A DNA stretch of 64,000 nucleotides. It comes from Clostridium sp. MD294. Its GTDB lineage: Bacteria; Bacillota; Clostridia; Lachnospirales; Anaerotignaceae. The stretch is taken from the NCBI RefSeq assembly GCF_000364165.2, contig NZ_CP097810.1, positions 2,606,130 through 2,670,129 on the forward strand, given 5' to 3'. A program made the position numbers and the translations under genes. Shown here piece after piece: positions 18,792 through 28,189 of this stretch (position 1 is the stretch's first letter; each line of letters starts with the position of its first letter). A model generated the notes under the pieces. It saw only the letters and a list, made by a program, of their open reading frames with translations. It ran no database searches and had not been told where the DNA came from.

Positions 18792-18839
18792 ATCCATTAT
18801 CCTTTCTATTTACTAATTTCCAAATTTTTTATTATTTTG

Positions 18840-18869
18840 GTTGCTAATATACAAAAATTTTATCTTTAT
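18840..18869 (+). promoter_or_regulatory. Class A promoter of gene 18975
   Basis: GTTGCTA (18840-18846), 17 bases, CTTTAT (18864-18869). Confidence 0.55.
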
Positions 18870-18875
18870 CTAATA

Positions 18876-18934
18876 TAACAAGTAAAAACTTTAGATGTAA
18901 AAAGCTAACCATTTAAAGTATGCCTAACTTGTTA
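18876..18934 (+). promoter_or_regulatory. Structured 5' UTR of gene 18975
   Basis: TAACAAGT (18876-18883) pairs with ACTTGTTA (18927-18934), enclosing ACTTTA/TAAAGT (18888-18893 with 18914-18919). The outer stem begins at the expected transcription start, as in the 17746 leader. I see no clear interleaved third pairing here. Confidence 0.4.
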
Positions 18935-18974
18935 AAAAATCATAGAGTGAAACAAAAAAAGGAGGAAAAGCAGT

Positions 18975-19412
18975 ATGGCAATTTCTAAAGATGACTACAA
19001 AAAAGTAATAGACGACATTGATGTGGAAGGTACATCAAAATATCAACCAAGTGGAGGTAAAACATATTGTAATATTTTTGCTCAAGATGTTGCAGAAGAA
19101 TATGGTACACCACTTCCAAGTGGTACTTGTGCAAAAATGTTAGAAGCATTAAAAGGAAACAAAACTCCTCATTGGTATTCTGTTAATTATGCTGACGCTC
19201 AAAGCTGTGCAAATAAAGGATATACTACAATTGGTATTACTTCTGACCATGTTGTTATTATCTATCCTCACGGAAATACAGCTAGTTCTGTTTCAGATTT
19301 ATATATGTCTATGGCAGGATACAAATGCTTTAATGACACAAAAATTACATATGCTTGGGAAAAGTCCACTTTGTCAAATATAAGATTTTATTCTTGGTAT
19401 GAAAAAGAATAA
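18975..19412 (+). CDS. Leaderless Cys-His amidase/peptidase-like protein
   Basis: A 145-residue protein after a strong AGGAGG site. TYCNIFAQDVAEEYG places a Cys at position 32 at the start of a helix, and GITSDHVVIIYPHG places a His at 92 on a strand. That order (Cys helix, then His strand, then a further polar residue) is the papain-like layout of NlpC/P60, CHAP and Tae-type wall amidases. There is no signal peptide. It is monocistronic with a class A promoter and its own terminator. Peptidoglycan cleavage is an inference from the Cys-His pattern; a toxin-like effector is an alternative. Confidence 0.6.
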   Translation: MAISKDDYKKVIDDIDVEGTSKYQPSGGKTYCNIFAQDVAEEYGTPLPSGTCAKMLEALKGNKTPHWYSVNYADAQSCANKGYTTIGITSDHVVIIYPHGNTASSVSDLYMSMAGYKCFNDTKITYAWEKSTLSNIRFYSWYEKE

Positions 19413-19437
19413 ATCATCTGAAATTTAGCATGAAAAA

Positions 19438-19486
19438 TAAAGGCAGCTCTATTCATTAGAACTGCCTTTATTATAGTTTTTTATTT
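19438..19486 (+). terminator. Intrinsic terminator after 18975-19412
   Basis: TAAAGGCAG pairs with CTGCCTTTA, and inner TCTA pairs with TAGA. A TTTTTTATTT tail follows. From here to 19712 only AT-rich sequence is seen. Confidence 0.8.
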
Positions 19487-19712
19487 ATTGTAAGTCAACA
19501 GACCTTTTTAGATTTATAGTATTTTATATAGTATTTATTATTTATATTATACCAAAATTCATTTTATTTGTCCATGTATTTCTATTTAAAAATTTTTTTA
19601 CTATCAATTTAATATCAGCAAGCATTTTTATTATTCAAATTTTTGAATAAATATTTATTTATATGCAACATTATATTATTATCAAATTATTATTTATTTT
19701 GAAATAGTTAAG

Positions 19713-22700
19713 TTAATCTGCTGCATTATTATCCGTCCAAAGTTCACATTGTGTCATAACTATTTTTATAGCATAATCCATACCTTCTGGTGGATAATGA
19801 TGTTTTTTTAGAAGTTTTTTAATCATCATTCTCATTGCTGCTCTTGCTGTGTCACGTTTCTGCCAATCTATTGTACGATTTTTCCTAAGTGTTTCTGCTA
19901 ATTCTTTTGTAATAGCTATTAATTCTTCATTTTCATAAAAATCTTTTATTACTTGTGGTTTTGTTAAAGCATCATAAAATGCTAATTCATCTACTGTAAG
20001 CCCAAGTTCTTCTCCTCGTTTCTGTGCCTCAGCAATTTGCTTTGCTAAATTTAGCAATTCTTCAATAACTTGTTCATTTGTGAGCATACCATTTAAATAT
20101 TTGTTTATTACATTTTGTATTATTTCACTGAATTTTTCAGATTTTACAACATTTGTATGTCTATAAATATGTATTTGTTCTGCAATTAATTTTTTTAAAA
20201 GTTCAACAGCAATATTTTTTTCTTTCATTTTTGAGATTTCTTCAAGAAATTTGGGGTCGAAAAGTGAAACTTGTTGTGATATATCAGAAAATAAATTAAT
20301 CACACCTTCACTTTTGATACTCGCTTTTAGTAACTCATTGATACGAGCATTTATTTCAGGCAATGAAAATTTATTTCCACTTCCTTTGTTAATAAAACGC
20401 ATAATGAGTACACGAACAGCTTCAAAAAATGCAGCCTCCATACGTAATTTTTCTTCTACTAATGAGGAACAAAGAGATAACGCCTGTTTTAACATTAATG
20501 CCTCTTTTATATAATCTTCTTGTTCTTTTTCTTTATCTACTGCAAGCATAAAATTTACAGCACCAGTAATAATTTTGGAACGTTTTAGGTCATTACCAGA
20601 TATAAATTCAGAATAGTTATAACCGTAAAATATGTCACGACAAATAGATAATTTTTCTAAAAATTTGGGATACGCAACTTTTGTTATATCTGTATCGCCA
20701 TAATTTTTTTATCACGAGAGGTATAATCATTCATTGCTTCTTTTAAAGCAGCAGCAATGCCGACATAATCAACAACTAAACCTCCCTCTTTATCTTGAAA
20801 AACTCGGTTTACTCTTGCAATTGCTTGCATAAGATTATGCCCACTCATAGGCTTGTACACATACATTGTAGCAAGAGAAGGAACGTCAAAGCCTGTTAGC
20901 CACATATCCACAACAATAACTATTTTTAAAGGACTTGTGTTATCTTTAAATTTTTGTGCCAATTCATTTTTATATCGTTTATTTCCTATAATAGTTTTCC
21001 AATCTTTAGTGTCTTTGTTATTTTCTGTCATAACTAAAGCAACTTTTTCTGTCCAATTTGTACGAAGTTGTAAAATTCTTTTATATATTTTCATAGCGAT
21101 AGTACGAGAATATGCTACAATCATTGCTTTTCCAGTTAAAAGTTTTTCACGGTTATTTTCATAGTGAAAAAGAATATCATCTACAAGAGAAGCAATCGTT
21201 TCATCATTTCCAAGTACAACTTCCATTTTACCGAGTTCTTTTTTGCTTTTTTGTATCACTTGAGGGTCAGCGTTATTTGCCATAAAATCATATTCTGCAT
21301 CAATGAGCTTTAATGTTTCCTCATTTAATTTTAGTTTAATAACACGACTTTCATAATAAACAGGACGAGTAGCACCATCTTCAACAGCTTGTGTCATATC
21401 ATAAACATCAATATAATCTCCAAATACTTCACGTGTACTTTTGTCTTTGATAGAAATAGGTGTTCCTGTAAAACCAATATAAGTAGCATTTGGTAGACTA
21501 TTTCTTATAATTCGTGCTATACCAACTTTTATTTTTCCTGTTTTAGAATCTACTTTTTCAATTAAGCCATATTGTCCACGATGTGCTTCATCAGCCATAA
21601 CAACAATATTTCTACGTTCAGATAGTGTATCAAAGGCTTCTTCAAATTTTTGCATAGTAGTAAAAATAATACCATTTGCTTGTCTGCCATGAAGTAAAGA
21701 TTTTAAATGTTCTCTATTTTCAGCATGAATCGGTTCTTGACGTAAAAAGTCTTTACATTTTGCAAACTGACTATAAAGTTGATTATCAAGGTCATTTCTA
21801 TCTGTCAATACAACAATTGTAGGACTATTTAATGCTTCTTGTAAAAGATGAGCATAAAACACCATAGACAATGATTTTCCACTGCCCTGTGTATGCCAGA
21901 ATACGCCACCTTTGCCATCTGTTTCTGTTGCTTTTTTTGTAGAAAGAATTGCCTTATTTACAGCAAAATATTGATGATAACCTGCAAGAATTTTAAATTG
22001 TTTTAAGCCTTCCTTAGAAAAACAGATAAAATTCTTTATAATATCAAGCAATCGTTCTTTTTGGAACATTCCCTTAAAAAAGGTATCAAACTGTGCATAT
22101 TGTGTATTTTCATAATTGCCGTCTTGTGTTTTCCATTCCATAAAGCGGTCTTCACCAGATGTAATTGTTCCTGCTTTTGAAGTTAAAAGGTCACTCATTA
22201 CACAAATACAATTATAAATAAACATAGATGGAATTTCTTGCATATAATTTTGTATTTGTTGATAGGCTTCTGATACGTCGGTTTCTTCACGAGAAGGAGA
22301 TTTTAATTCCATAAGTACAACAGGTAAACCATTCAGAAAAATAAGTACATCGGGACGTCTATTACTTTTTTCAATAAAAGTCCACTGATTAGCAATAATA
22401 AAAGAATTATTGTCTGGATTTTTATAATCTACAATATAAACAATACCAGAATGTTCTTCTTCTTTTATAAAATATCGTACTTCTATGCCGTGTTGTATGT
22501 AATCCATAAATAGAGCATTTTTTTGTATCAGTTCGGCACTTTCAAAATTTTTTAATTTGTAGAGAGCATCAGCAATAGCAGCGTCAGGCATAGAAGTATT
22601 GATACGATATAATGCTTGCTCTAGTTCGTCCTCATAGAGAGGATTATTAAAATCTCTTTCAATATTTGGAACGTAAACATGATGATAACCCATTTCTCGA

Positions 22701-22753
22701 AATAATTCTATAATGGCATTTTCGTAATTTGCTTCTGTAAAAAAATTTGACAT
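19713..22753 (-). pseudogene. hsdR: Type I restriction subunit HsdR, frameshifted in a T7/A7 tract
   Basis: The ATG at 22753 ([18 protein letters not shown]) follows AGGAGA. The N-terminal part has the PD-ExK-like nuclease segment ([20 protein letters not shown]), a Walker A ([10 protein letters not shown]), DEAH ([11 protein letters not shown]) and TGTP. The frame stops at 20684, just after SRDKK, where the coding strand has a run of seven A (plus-strand T7 at 20704-20710). One more A restores [19 protein letters not shown] and continues into the C-terminal block ending at 19713 (...MTQCELWTDNNAAD). So the gene is broken by one base, phase-variable, or misassembled. HsdR is the motor and nuclease of the complex; loss would leave methylation active. 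Confidence 0.85.
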
Positions 22754-22755
22754 AA

Positions 22756-23283
22756 TTATTTCTCCTGTTTCATTATTTCTTGTTTCAATCTTTGTAAATC
22801 TGTTTGAGAACAAAGTATTATAGAAGTTCGTGCATTATTTCTATTAAAATCTTCAAAGAGTAAATATTTTCTATTTCCCTTATGAAGCATGAATACATTA
22901 CTATGTGCAATAGAATTACGAAGATGTCGTAGGAAACATTGACAATCTTTTTCTTTACCTTTATTATCTTTTCGTTTGCAAATAAACCCTTTACTTTTTC
23001 TATTTACAATAGCATCAGAGTGTAAATCATAGTCCTTTAAACAATTTTCAAGTGGATAACTTGAACTTCTAAAAAGGTGTGGTTTTGGAGATACTTGTTC
23101 GATAAATTTATTCCAATTTCCTTCAAGTTTACTTGAGTCAATTGACATAGCAGTACCACTATTAATAGTAGGTGCAATATGTAAGAAGTAACTGAACAGT
23201 TTTATCAATTTTTTATCATCAATTTCAAAAGGTGCAATTCTATTTGACCTAATATCACTTATCTTTATCTGTGTATTTTTCAT
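22756..23283 (-). CDS. HEPN-like protein in restriction operon
   Basis: A 175-residue protein not otherwise recognised. It contains [10 protein letters not shown], with Arg122 and His127 forming the Rx4H ribonuclease motif of HEPN domains. It starts at an ATG after AGGAGAAAC and ends two bases before hsdR, so it is translationally linked to the restriction operon. HEPN proteins of this kind act as toxins or abortive-infection RNases, or as non-catalytic partners. A Cys/Lys-rich segment ([14 protein letters not shown]) precedes the motif. Confidence 0.55.
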   Translation of the reverse strand: MKNTQIKISDIRSNRIAPFEIDDKKLIKLFSYFLHIAPTINSGTAMSIDSSKLEGNWNKFIEQVSPKPHLFRSSSYPLENCLKDYDLHSDAIVNRKSKGFICKRKDNKGKEKDCQCFLRHLRNSIAHSNVFMLHKGNRKYLLFEDFNRNNARTSIILCSQTDLQRLKQEIMKQEK

Positions 23284-23321
23284 TTATATGTTTCTCCTAA
23301 ATTAAACAACAATTTTGCAAT

Positions 23322-24479
23322 TTAAACATTTATTTTGGAAGCATCAATTTCACCAGACATCAATTTTGGTAATAAAGTATCTTTCAATAAAGATAATTTA
23401 TTATTTTCAAGACGATTTTGTATTATTATATCATAAATTGGTTGTAATATAGCACCAATACGTAAATAATCCTCTTTCGGCGGTATGATTACTTTTGCCT
23501 TTTCAATATCATTTCTTTTTATATGTCCCATTGTTGTTGCCTTATCCATAGCAATAATTGTAAATTGTTCAATATGGTGTTTTGTCCATAAGTAATAAAA
23601 CCATTTATCATATGTATTTGAAGTAACCTTAAATAAATGTTGATTTAAACCACAAATTTCGCCACACCAAAAATCAATTAAAAGACTACCCGACCATGAA
23701 AATATAACGTCACCATTTTTTATAATATACTTAGGTTGAATATTAGCCGAACACAAATCACTTGAATTATCACAAAAACCTTGACGTAGTTCTCTTATTT
23801 TTAGTACAGGCAAACTATTTTTATTTTCATTTGGTCTAAATTTTTGCATAGCAAGACCATTTAAATAATTTGCAATATTAATTAATGAACTTTCTTTCCA
23901 AGTATCTGGAATAACATCAAAACAAAGAAACTCTTTGATAAAAATAGCCTGTGCTTGCTGCTCTAAATTCTTGTTTATTTTATTGTTCAGTTCTATTTTA
24001 TCATCAATACTTTTAAGAATGCTTCCTATTTTTATTTGCTCCTCATATAAAGGTAAATCTAATTCAAGTTTTTTGATTACATCAATTTGAACTCTTTGTC
24101 TGCCAGATGAGCCAACCATCGATTTTATAGCTGGTTCTCTTACAAAAGAACTACAAACTAAATAATATAAAAAATCTTCATCTAAAATATTGGGTTTTGC
24201 TCTAAAAACAATATATTCAGTTGAGCCAAAACCAATTTCATTATTTTCAAGAATATTAACTTTTGCAGTTTTTCCATTTTCAAGGCAAGGAGTAATTCTT
24301 GCCATTATTGTATCACCATTTTTAAATTTTGTGCCACCTTTAAATTCAGTTATTTCATATGTAGGAATATCTCTACAAAATGGTTGTAACTTTTCCATAG
24401 CTATTTTCTTTGCAAGAGTTCCTTTTTTAATATTTTCTTTTGGGTTAAACTCTGCAATATCTTCAAATTTATATTTCAT
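23322..24479 (-). CDS. hsdS: Type I restriction specificity subunit HsdS
   Basis: A 385-residue protein with two target-recognition halves. Each ends in the conserved helix region (LPLYEEQIKIGSILKSIDDKIELNNKINKNLEQ and PPKEDYLRIGAILQPIYDIIIQNRLENNKLSLLKDTLLPKLMSGEI). HsdS reads the two half-sites of the DNA target for both methylation and cleavage. Its length is normal. It lies downstream of hepT and upstream of the HEPN gene in the same operon. Confidence 0.9.
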   Translation of the reverse strand: MKYKFEDIAEFNPKENIKKGTLAKKIAMEKLQPFCRDIPTYEITEFKGGTKFKNGDTIMARITPCLENGKTAKVNILENNEIGFGSTEYIVFRAKPNILDEDFLYYLVCSSFVREPAIKSMVGSSGRQRVQIDVIKKLELDLPLYEEQIKIGSILKSIDDKIELNNKINKNLEQQAQAIFIKEFLCFDVIPDTWKESSLINIANYLNGLAMQKFRPNENKNSLPVLKIRELRQGFCDNSSDLCSANIQPKYIIKNGDVIFSWSGSLLIDFWCGEICGLNQHLFKVTSNTYDKWFYYLWTKHHIEQFTIIAMDKATTMGHIKRNDIEKAKVIIPPKEDYLRIGAILQPIYDIIIQNRLENNKLSLLKDTLLPKLMSGEIDASKINV

Positions 24480-24508
24480 ACTCTATCACCTTTAATCTCT
24501 CCCTAATT

Positions 24509-24913
24509 TTATTTTTCATCATAATTAAGCCAATCATTATCCACTTCATTTTTTAAATTTTCAAACAATGACAAGTAATTTTCTTTTATATTTCTAATCG
24601 TTTCTAGGGAAAGTTCATCACTATAAGTATGTGCAAGTGTATTTCTTGTATTTAAAATAGCAAGCCAACCTTCTTCATTGGAAATCATGCCACATTGATA
24701 AGCAATTTTTATAATTGTTCTAGGTGAACCGATTCTTTGTTCAGACCTACCATGTCGTTCCAATAATTCTTTCATCATTTTCCAAGATTGTTCAAAACAA
24801 ATCTCAAATAATCCAATCATTCCCGTTTGCTCTGCAATATTATAAGGCTCATGAAGTTGTGTTCCTTCTTTTAAATTATTTAATGCTTTACAAAAATTAT
24901 CATATTTTCTCAT
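24509..24913 (-). CDS. hepT: HepT toxin (HEPN RNase) of a MntA-HepT module
   Basis: A 134-residue protein of the HI0074/HepT family (nucleotidyltransferase substrate-binding type). LNTRNTLAHTYSDE supplies Arg90, His95 and Tyr97, a perfect Rx4HxY motif. In characterised MntA-HepT systems HepT is the RNase toxin and the Tyr of this motif is adenylylated by MntA. The start at ATG 24913 overlaps the end of mntA by 14 bases, so the pair is translationally coupled. An upstream ATG at 24928 is possible. Confidence 0.85.
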   Translation of the reverse strand: MRKYDNFCKALNNLKEGTQLHEPYNIAEQTGMIGLFEICFEQSWKMMKELLERHGRSEQRIGSPRTIIKIAYQCGMISNEEGWLAILNTRNTLAHTYSDELSLETIRNIKENYLSLFENLKNEVDNDWLNYDEK

Positions 24914-25190
24914 AAAGTACAATACCATCTCTTTCTATCTCTTTTTTCAGTTCATCTGAAATTCTTTTATTGAGGTCTACAATATCAAACATCAGTAATG
25001 TCCATGCTTGTTCATTTACTAACCAATAAAACTCATCAAAATCACCGCCACTTACTGCAATATCAATGTCACTTCTTTCTCTATGCGTTCCTCTTGCACG
25101 AGAGCCAAAAAGGATTACTTTTTGTATATTACATTTCTTTGCCATAGAAGTAATATCTTTTAAAACCCTATCTGGAATATTATATTTCAT
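24900..25190 (-). CDS. mntA: MntA minimal nucleotidyltransferase antitoxin
   Basis: A 96-residue protein with VILFGSRARGTHRERSDIDI. Gly29-Ser30, then ten residues, then Asp41 and Asp43 give the full GSx10DxD motif. This minimal nucleotidyltransferase adenylylates HepT to silence it. The ATG at 25190 lies inside the end of hsdM (overlap 11 bases); a TTG at 25196 is an alternative start. A toxin-antitoxin module placed between hsdM and hsdS is a notable arrangement. Confidence 0.85.
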   Translation of the reverse strand: MKYNIPDRVLKDITSMAKKCNIQKVILFGSRARGTHRERSDIDIAVSGGDFDEFYWLVNEQAWTLLMFDIVDLNKRISDELKKEIERDGIVLYEKI

Positions 25191-26703
25191 ATCCAATCGC
25201 CCCTAATTTTTTACGAATTTCTTGTTCTAATTCATGGCTTTTTTGAAACATTTCGGATAATTCAGAAGTCAACCTTGTCATTTTTTCCTCAAAAGGTTCA
25301 CCATCATCTTCTTGTTCTTCAATGCCTACATAACGTCCTGGTGTAAGAATATAATCTTGTTTTGCTATTTCTGCTATATCGCAAACAGCACAAAATCCTT
25401 TTACATCTTCCAGTGTTCCATTCTGAAAAGCTACAAAAGTATCCGATAATTTTTGAATATCTTCATCAGACAAATCTCTATGTTTACGGTCAATCATATG
25501 TCCCATTTTTCGTGCATCAATAAATAGTGTTTTTCCTTTTTGTTTTTTTCCTTTTGTAATAAACCATAATGTAACAGGAATTGTTACACTATAAAAAAGC
25601 TGTGTTGGCATTGCTACAATTCCTTCAATCAAATCGTCTTCAATTATTTTTTTACGAATTTCTCCCTCACCGCTTGATTGCGTAGATAATGCACCATTTG
25701 CAAGTACTAAACCAATTTTTCCATTTGGTGCAAGATGATGTATCATGTGTTGTATCCATGCAAAGTTTGCATTTCCTGCTGGTGGAATACCATATTTCCA
25801 ACGTTTATCGTCAAGTAATTTATCCTGGTTCCAAGGGTGATAATTGAATGGAGGATTAGCAAGTATAAAATCAGCTTTTAAATTAGGATGTAAGTCATTT
25901 GTAAAAGTATCTGCATGATAAGGTCCAAAATTAGCATCAATACCACGAATTGCCATATTCATTTTTGCCATTTTCCATGTATCAGAATTTGCTTCCTGTC
26001 CATATATAGCAGCAGTAAGGGTATCTCGTCTTCTACTATGCGCTTGAATGAATTTTGCACTTTGTACAAACATACCTCCACTACCACAACAACAATCATA
26101 AATACGACAATTTTCAAAAGGTTTTAAAATTTCAACAAGCGTTTTTACAATACTTGATGGAGTATAAAACTCGCCTCCACTAGTGCCTTCTTTTTCAGCA
26201 AATTTTTTAATACAATATTCATAAGTACGTCCTAATAAATCTTCATTTGTTTCTGTATTACTCATATCAATATTATTTGTAAAGATATCTACTACATCAC
26301 CAAGAATACGCTTGTCTAAATCAGGATTGGCATAATTTTTAGGAAGCACATTTTTAAGAGTAGCATTTTCTTTTTCAATCGCTCTCATAGCATTATCAAT
26401 CACTGTTCCAATTTCAGGAGTATGGGCAGCAGAAGAAATTTTACTCCATCTAGCTTCCTCTGGTACAAAAAAAATATTATTCATTGTATATGCATCACGT
26501 TCATCTTCAAATCCATCGCCTTCTTCAATAAGTTCTTGATATCTTTTTTCAAAAGCACTGGATATATACCTCAAAAAAATAAGACCTATAATAATTTTTC
26601 TATATTCTGCTGCAGGAATATGTCCCCATAATACGCAGGCAACATCCCATAATTGCTTTTCAAATCCAATATTGGCATTTGTTTTATTTATTTTTTCAGC
26701 CAT
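25180..26703 (-). CDS. hsdM: Type I DNA methyltransferase subunit HsdM
   Basis: A 507-residue protein. The ATG at 26703 (MAEKINKTNANIGFEKQLW) follows AAGGAGA with a seven-base gap. It has motif I (YDCCCGSGGMF) and the adenine-methylase motif ILANPPFNYHPW, in the normal N-6 DNA methylase order. It is the first gene of the operon hsdM-mntA-hepT-hsdS-HEPN-hsdR. With HsdS it methylates adenine in the target. Between this gene and 26988 I see only AT-rich sequence. Confidence 0.92.
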   Translation of the reverse strand: MAEKINKTNANIGFEKQLWDVACVLWGHIPAAEYRKIIIGLIFLRYISSAFEKRYQELIEEGDGFEDERDAYTMNNIFFVPEEARWSKISSAAHTPEIGTVIDNAMRAIEKENATLKNVLPKNYANPDLDKRILGDVVDIFTNNIDMSNTETNEDLLGRTYEYCIKKFAEKEGTSGGEFYTPSSIVKTLVEILKPFENCRIYDCCCGSGGMFVQSAKFIQAHSRRRDTLTAAIYGQEANSDTWKMAKMNMAIRGIDANFGPYHADTFTNDLHPNLKADFILANPPFNYHPWNQDKLLDDKRWKYGIPPAGNANFAWIQHMIHHLAPNGKIGLVLANGALSTQSSGEGEIRKKIIEDDLIEGIVAMPTQLFYSVTIPVTLWFITKGKKQKGKTLFIDARKMGHMIDRKHRDLSDEDIQKLSDTFVAFQNGTLEDVKGFCAVCDIAEIAKQDYILTPGRYVGIEEQEDDGEPFEEKMTRLTSELSEMFQKSHELEQEIRKKLGAIGYEI

Positions 26704-26988
26704 TTTTATATTCTCCTTTATTATTTTTATAACATGAATTCTGCTTTTATTTGGTTTTTCAGATGTCATTATTTCGTTATAAACAACTTCTATAACTTTT
26801 ACTATGTTTAATACAATATCATTACTTTTTCTTTATTTCAACAGTATTTTTATACTTTTTTATTTAAAATTATGTTATCATTAAATGAAAAAAATCTTTC
26901 CCCAAAAAGTAAATATATTTCTATCTTATATAATTTTATAAAAACTTGGTAATTATAAAAATGATATAAAAAATAAAAACTGCACTGA

Positions 26989-27094
26989 TTGCAAGCAGGG
27001 GAAAGGGATATCCCTTTCCTTGCTTGTTGGTGTTCCCCCAAACCCCAAATGCAAATTTTTTTAAAATTTGCAAAACGCCTTCGGCGTGGCTTTT
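26989..27094 (+). repeat. oriT-like dispersed repeat, copy B
   Basis: It contains GGAAAGGGATATCCCTTTCC at 27000-27019 with CAAGCA/TGCTTG arms, then TTGGTGTTCCCCCAAACCCC, a GCAAAT/ATTTGC hairpin and CGCC-TTCG-GCG. It is nearly identical to copy A (inverted) and copy C. It marks the left end of the first decayed element module. Confidence 0.6.
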
Positions 27095-27465
27095 CCTTTT
27101 TTTAGAATGTCACTTTTATTGTACTATATATAATATTTACTATTAAAAATAAAATGATTTTGAACAAAATCTTTCATTAAAAAATTTCCTTTTAGCAGTT
27201 TAAAATAGAAAATTTCTTTGTTCCTTTTTATACTATAAAATAATATTACCATCAAAAAATAAAGCTACTTTTATATAAATTTTGCAAAAAAAATCTTTCT
27301 TAATAGCTGAAAAGAAAAAATTTCTGTTTCTTTTTTTGCCATCAAGAAAGAAAATTATTGATAAAAAAATGTTATATACCCTATATTAATAATATATACA
27401 CACTACATACTATACACCCACTATAAATTTATAAAATAATCTGAAGACCCTTATTTGCTTCCAGG

Positions 27466-27561
27466 GTGTTGTAGCTACAACACTTTTGAAGGCTGTTTTT
27501 ATTTTATTCACTTTATATACTTCTATTTATACTTATTTCTAAAAACGTTGTACATACAACA
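27466..27561. repeat. GTTGTA/TACAAC palindromes
   Basis: GTGTTGTAGCTACAACAC (27466-27483) is an 18-bp perfect palindrome. GTTGTACATACAAC follows about 60 bases later. Both recur near 38115 and 38197 in the second module. A role as operators or regulatory hairpins is possible. The 27095-27687 stretch otherwise looks noncoding. Confidence 0.4.
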
Positions 27562-27638
27562 TTTCCAAACACCAGTAATATACATCTGTTCCAAATTACT
27601 GTTTTTTGTATTTAAAAAGGCAATTCCTCTTGTCAACT

Positions 27639-27664
27639 AAAAAATAGAAACGTGTCACGTTTCT
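27639..27664 (-). terminator. Hairpin terminator after small gene 27688-27921
   Basis: AGAAACGTGTCACGTTTCT is an inverted repeat and on the minus strand is followed by ATTTTTT. The same hairpin is at about 38294-38312. Confidence 0.65.
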
Positions 27665-27687
27665 GTTAATAGTAAACAAGGAAAACC

Positions 27688-27921
27688 CTACCATTGAAAA
27701 CTGGAGTATATTCCTTTTCTATCTAAATATTCTTGTCTAGCTTTTTCCTTTTCTTCTTCTGATGGAGCAGTTTTATATTTTGTATATAGATTTCGATTGA
27801 TTATGCTGTCATATTTTTCCTTTAACATTTTTACAATTTTTTCCTCATCATTACAACATTCCAAAATATGGTATTTAATCAGCAATAGAAATAAATCCTC
27901 ACTAATTTGTACTTGTTTCAT
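27688..27921 (-). CDS. Small conserved element protein, function unknown
   Basis: A 77-residue protein (MKQVQISEDLFLLLIKYHIL... to ...RQEYLDRKGIYSSFQW). The YTKYKTAPSEEEKEKARQEYLDRKG tail is typical of a small protein found in many clostridial integrative elements beside the RepA-like ATPase. It is intact here, while the copy at 38339-38571 is frameshifted. No catalytic motif is visible. Confidence 0.65.
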   Translation of the reverse strand: MKQVQISEDLFLLLIKYHILECCNDEEKIVKMLKEKYDSIINRNLYTKYKTAPSEEEKEKARQEYLDRKGIYSSFQW

Positions 27922-27947
27922 ATTTTACACCTCTATTTTTTAATTTT

Positions 27948-28130
27948 GTGACGATATTTTATTTGTTAAATTTTAAAATATCGTCACACTTTTTTTCAAA
28001 ATTTACATTCAAAAAACGCTGTAAAATCAAGGCTTTCTTACAATTTTATTTTATCTTTTTTAGTTTTGTGACGATGTTGACGATATTTTTTATACTTTCC
28101 CTACTGTCTAAAATACCGTCACATCGTCAC
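27948..28130. repeat. TGTGACGATATTTT inverted repeats (origin-like)
   Basis: GTGACGATATTTT (27948-27960) pairs with AAAATATCGTCAC (27975-27987). A second, longer pair (28068-28089 with 28110-28130) holds two GACGAT units per arm. A third half-site near 28212 is cut by the repA deletion. The second module has three intact sets. Iterated GACGAT units beside a RepA-like ATPase gene suggest a replication origin or operator, though they could also act as terminators. Confidence 0.45.
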
Positions 28131-28189
28131 ACTTATCATTTTTTTACCATTTTTATGTCTTAAAAACTTTGTAAATTCAATGTTTTTAG

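Noticed and set aside
27440..27570. Possible CRISPR-like repeats
   Set aside because: Only palindromic pairs with unequal spacing; no regular repeat-spacer pattern or cas genes.
27455..27640. Small plus-strand frame also present near 38090-38290
   Set aside because: Similarity comes from the duplicated noncoding leader; the start shifts between copies and palindromes account for the conservation.
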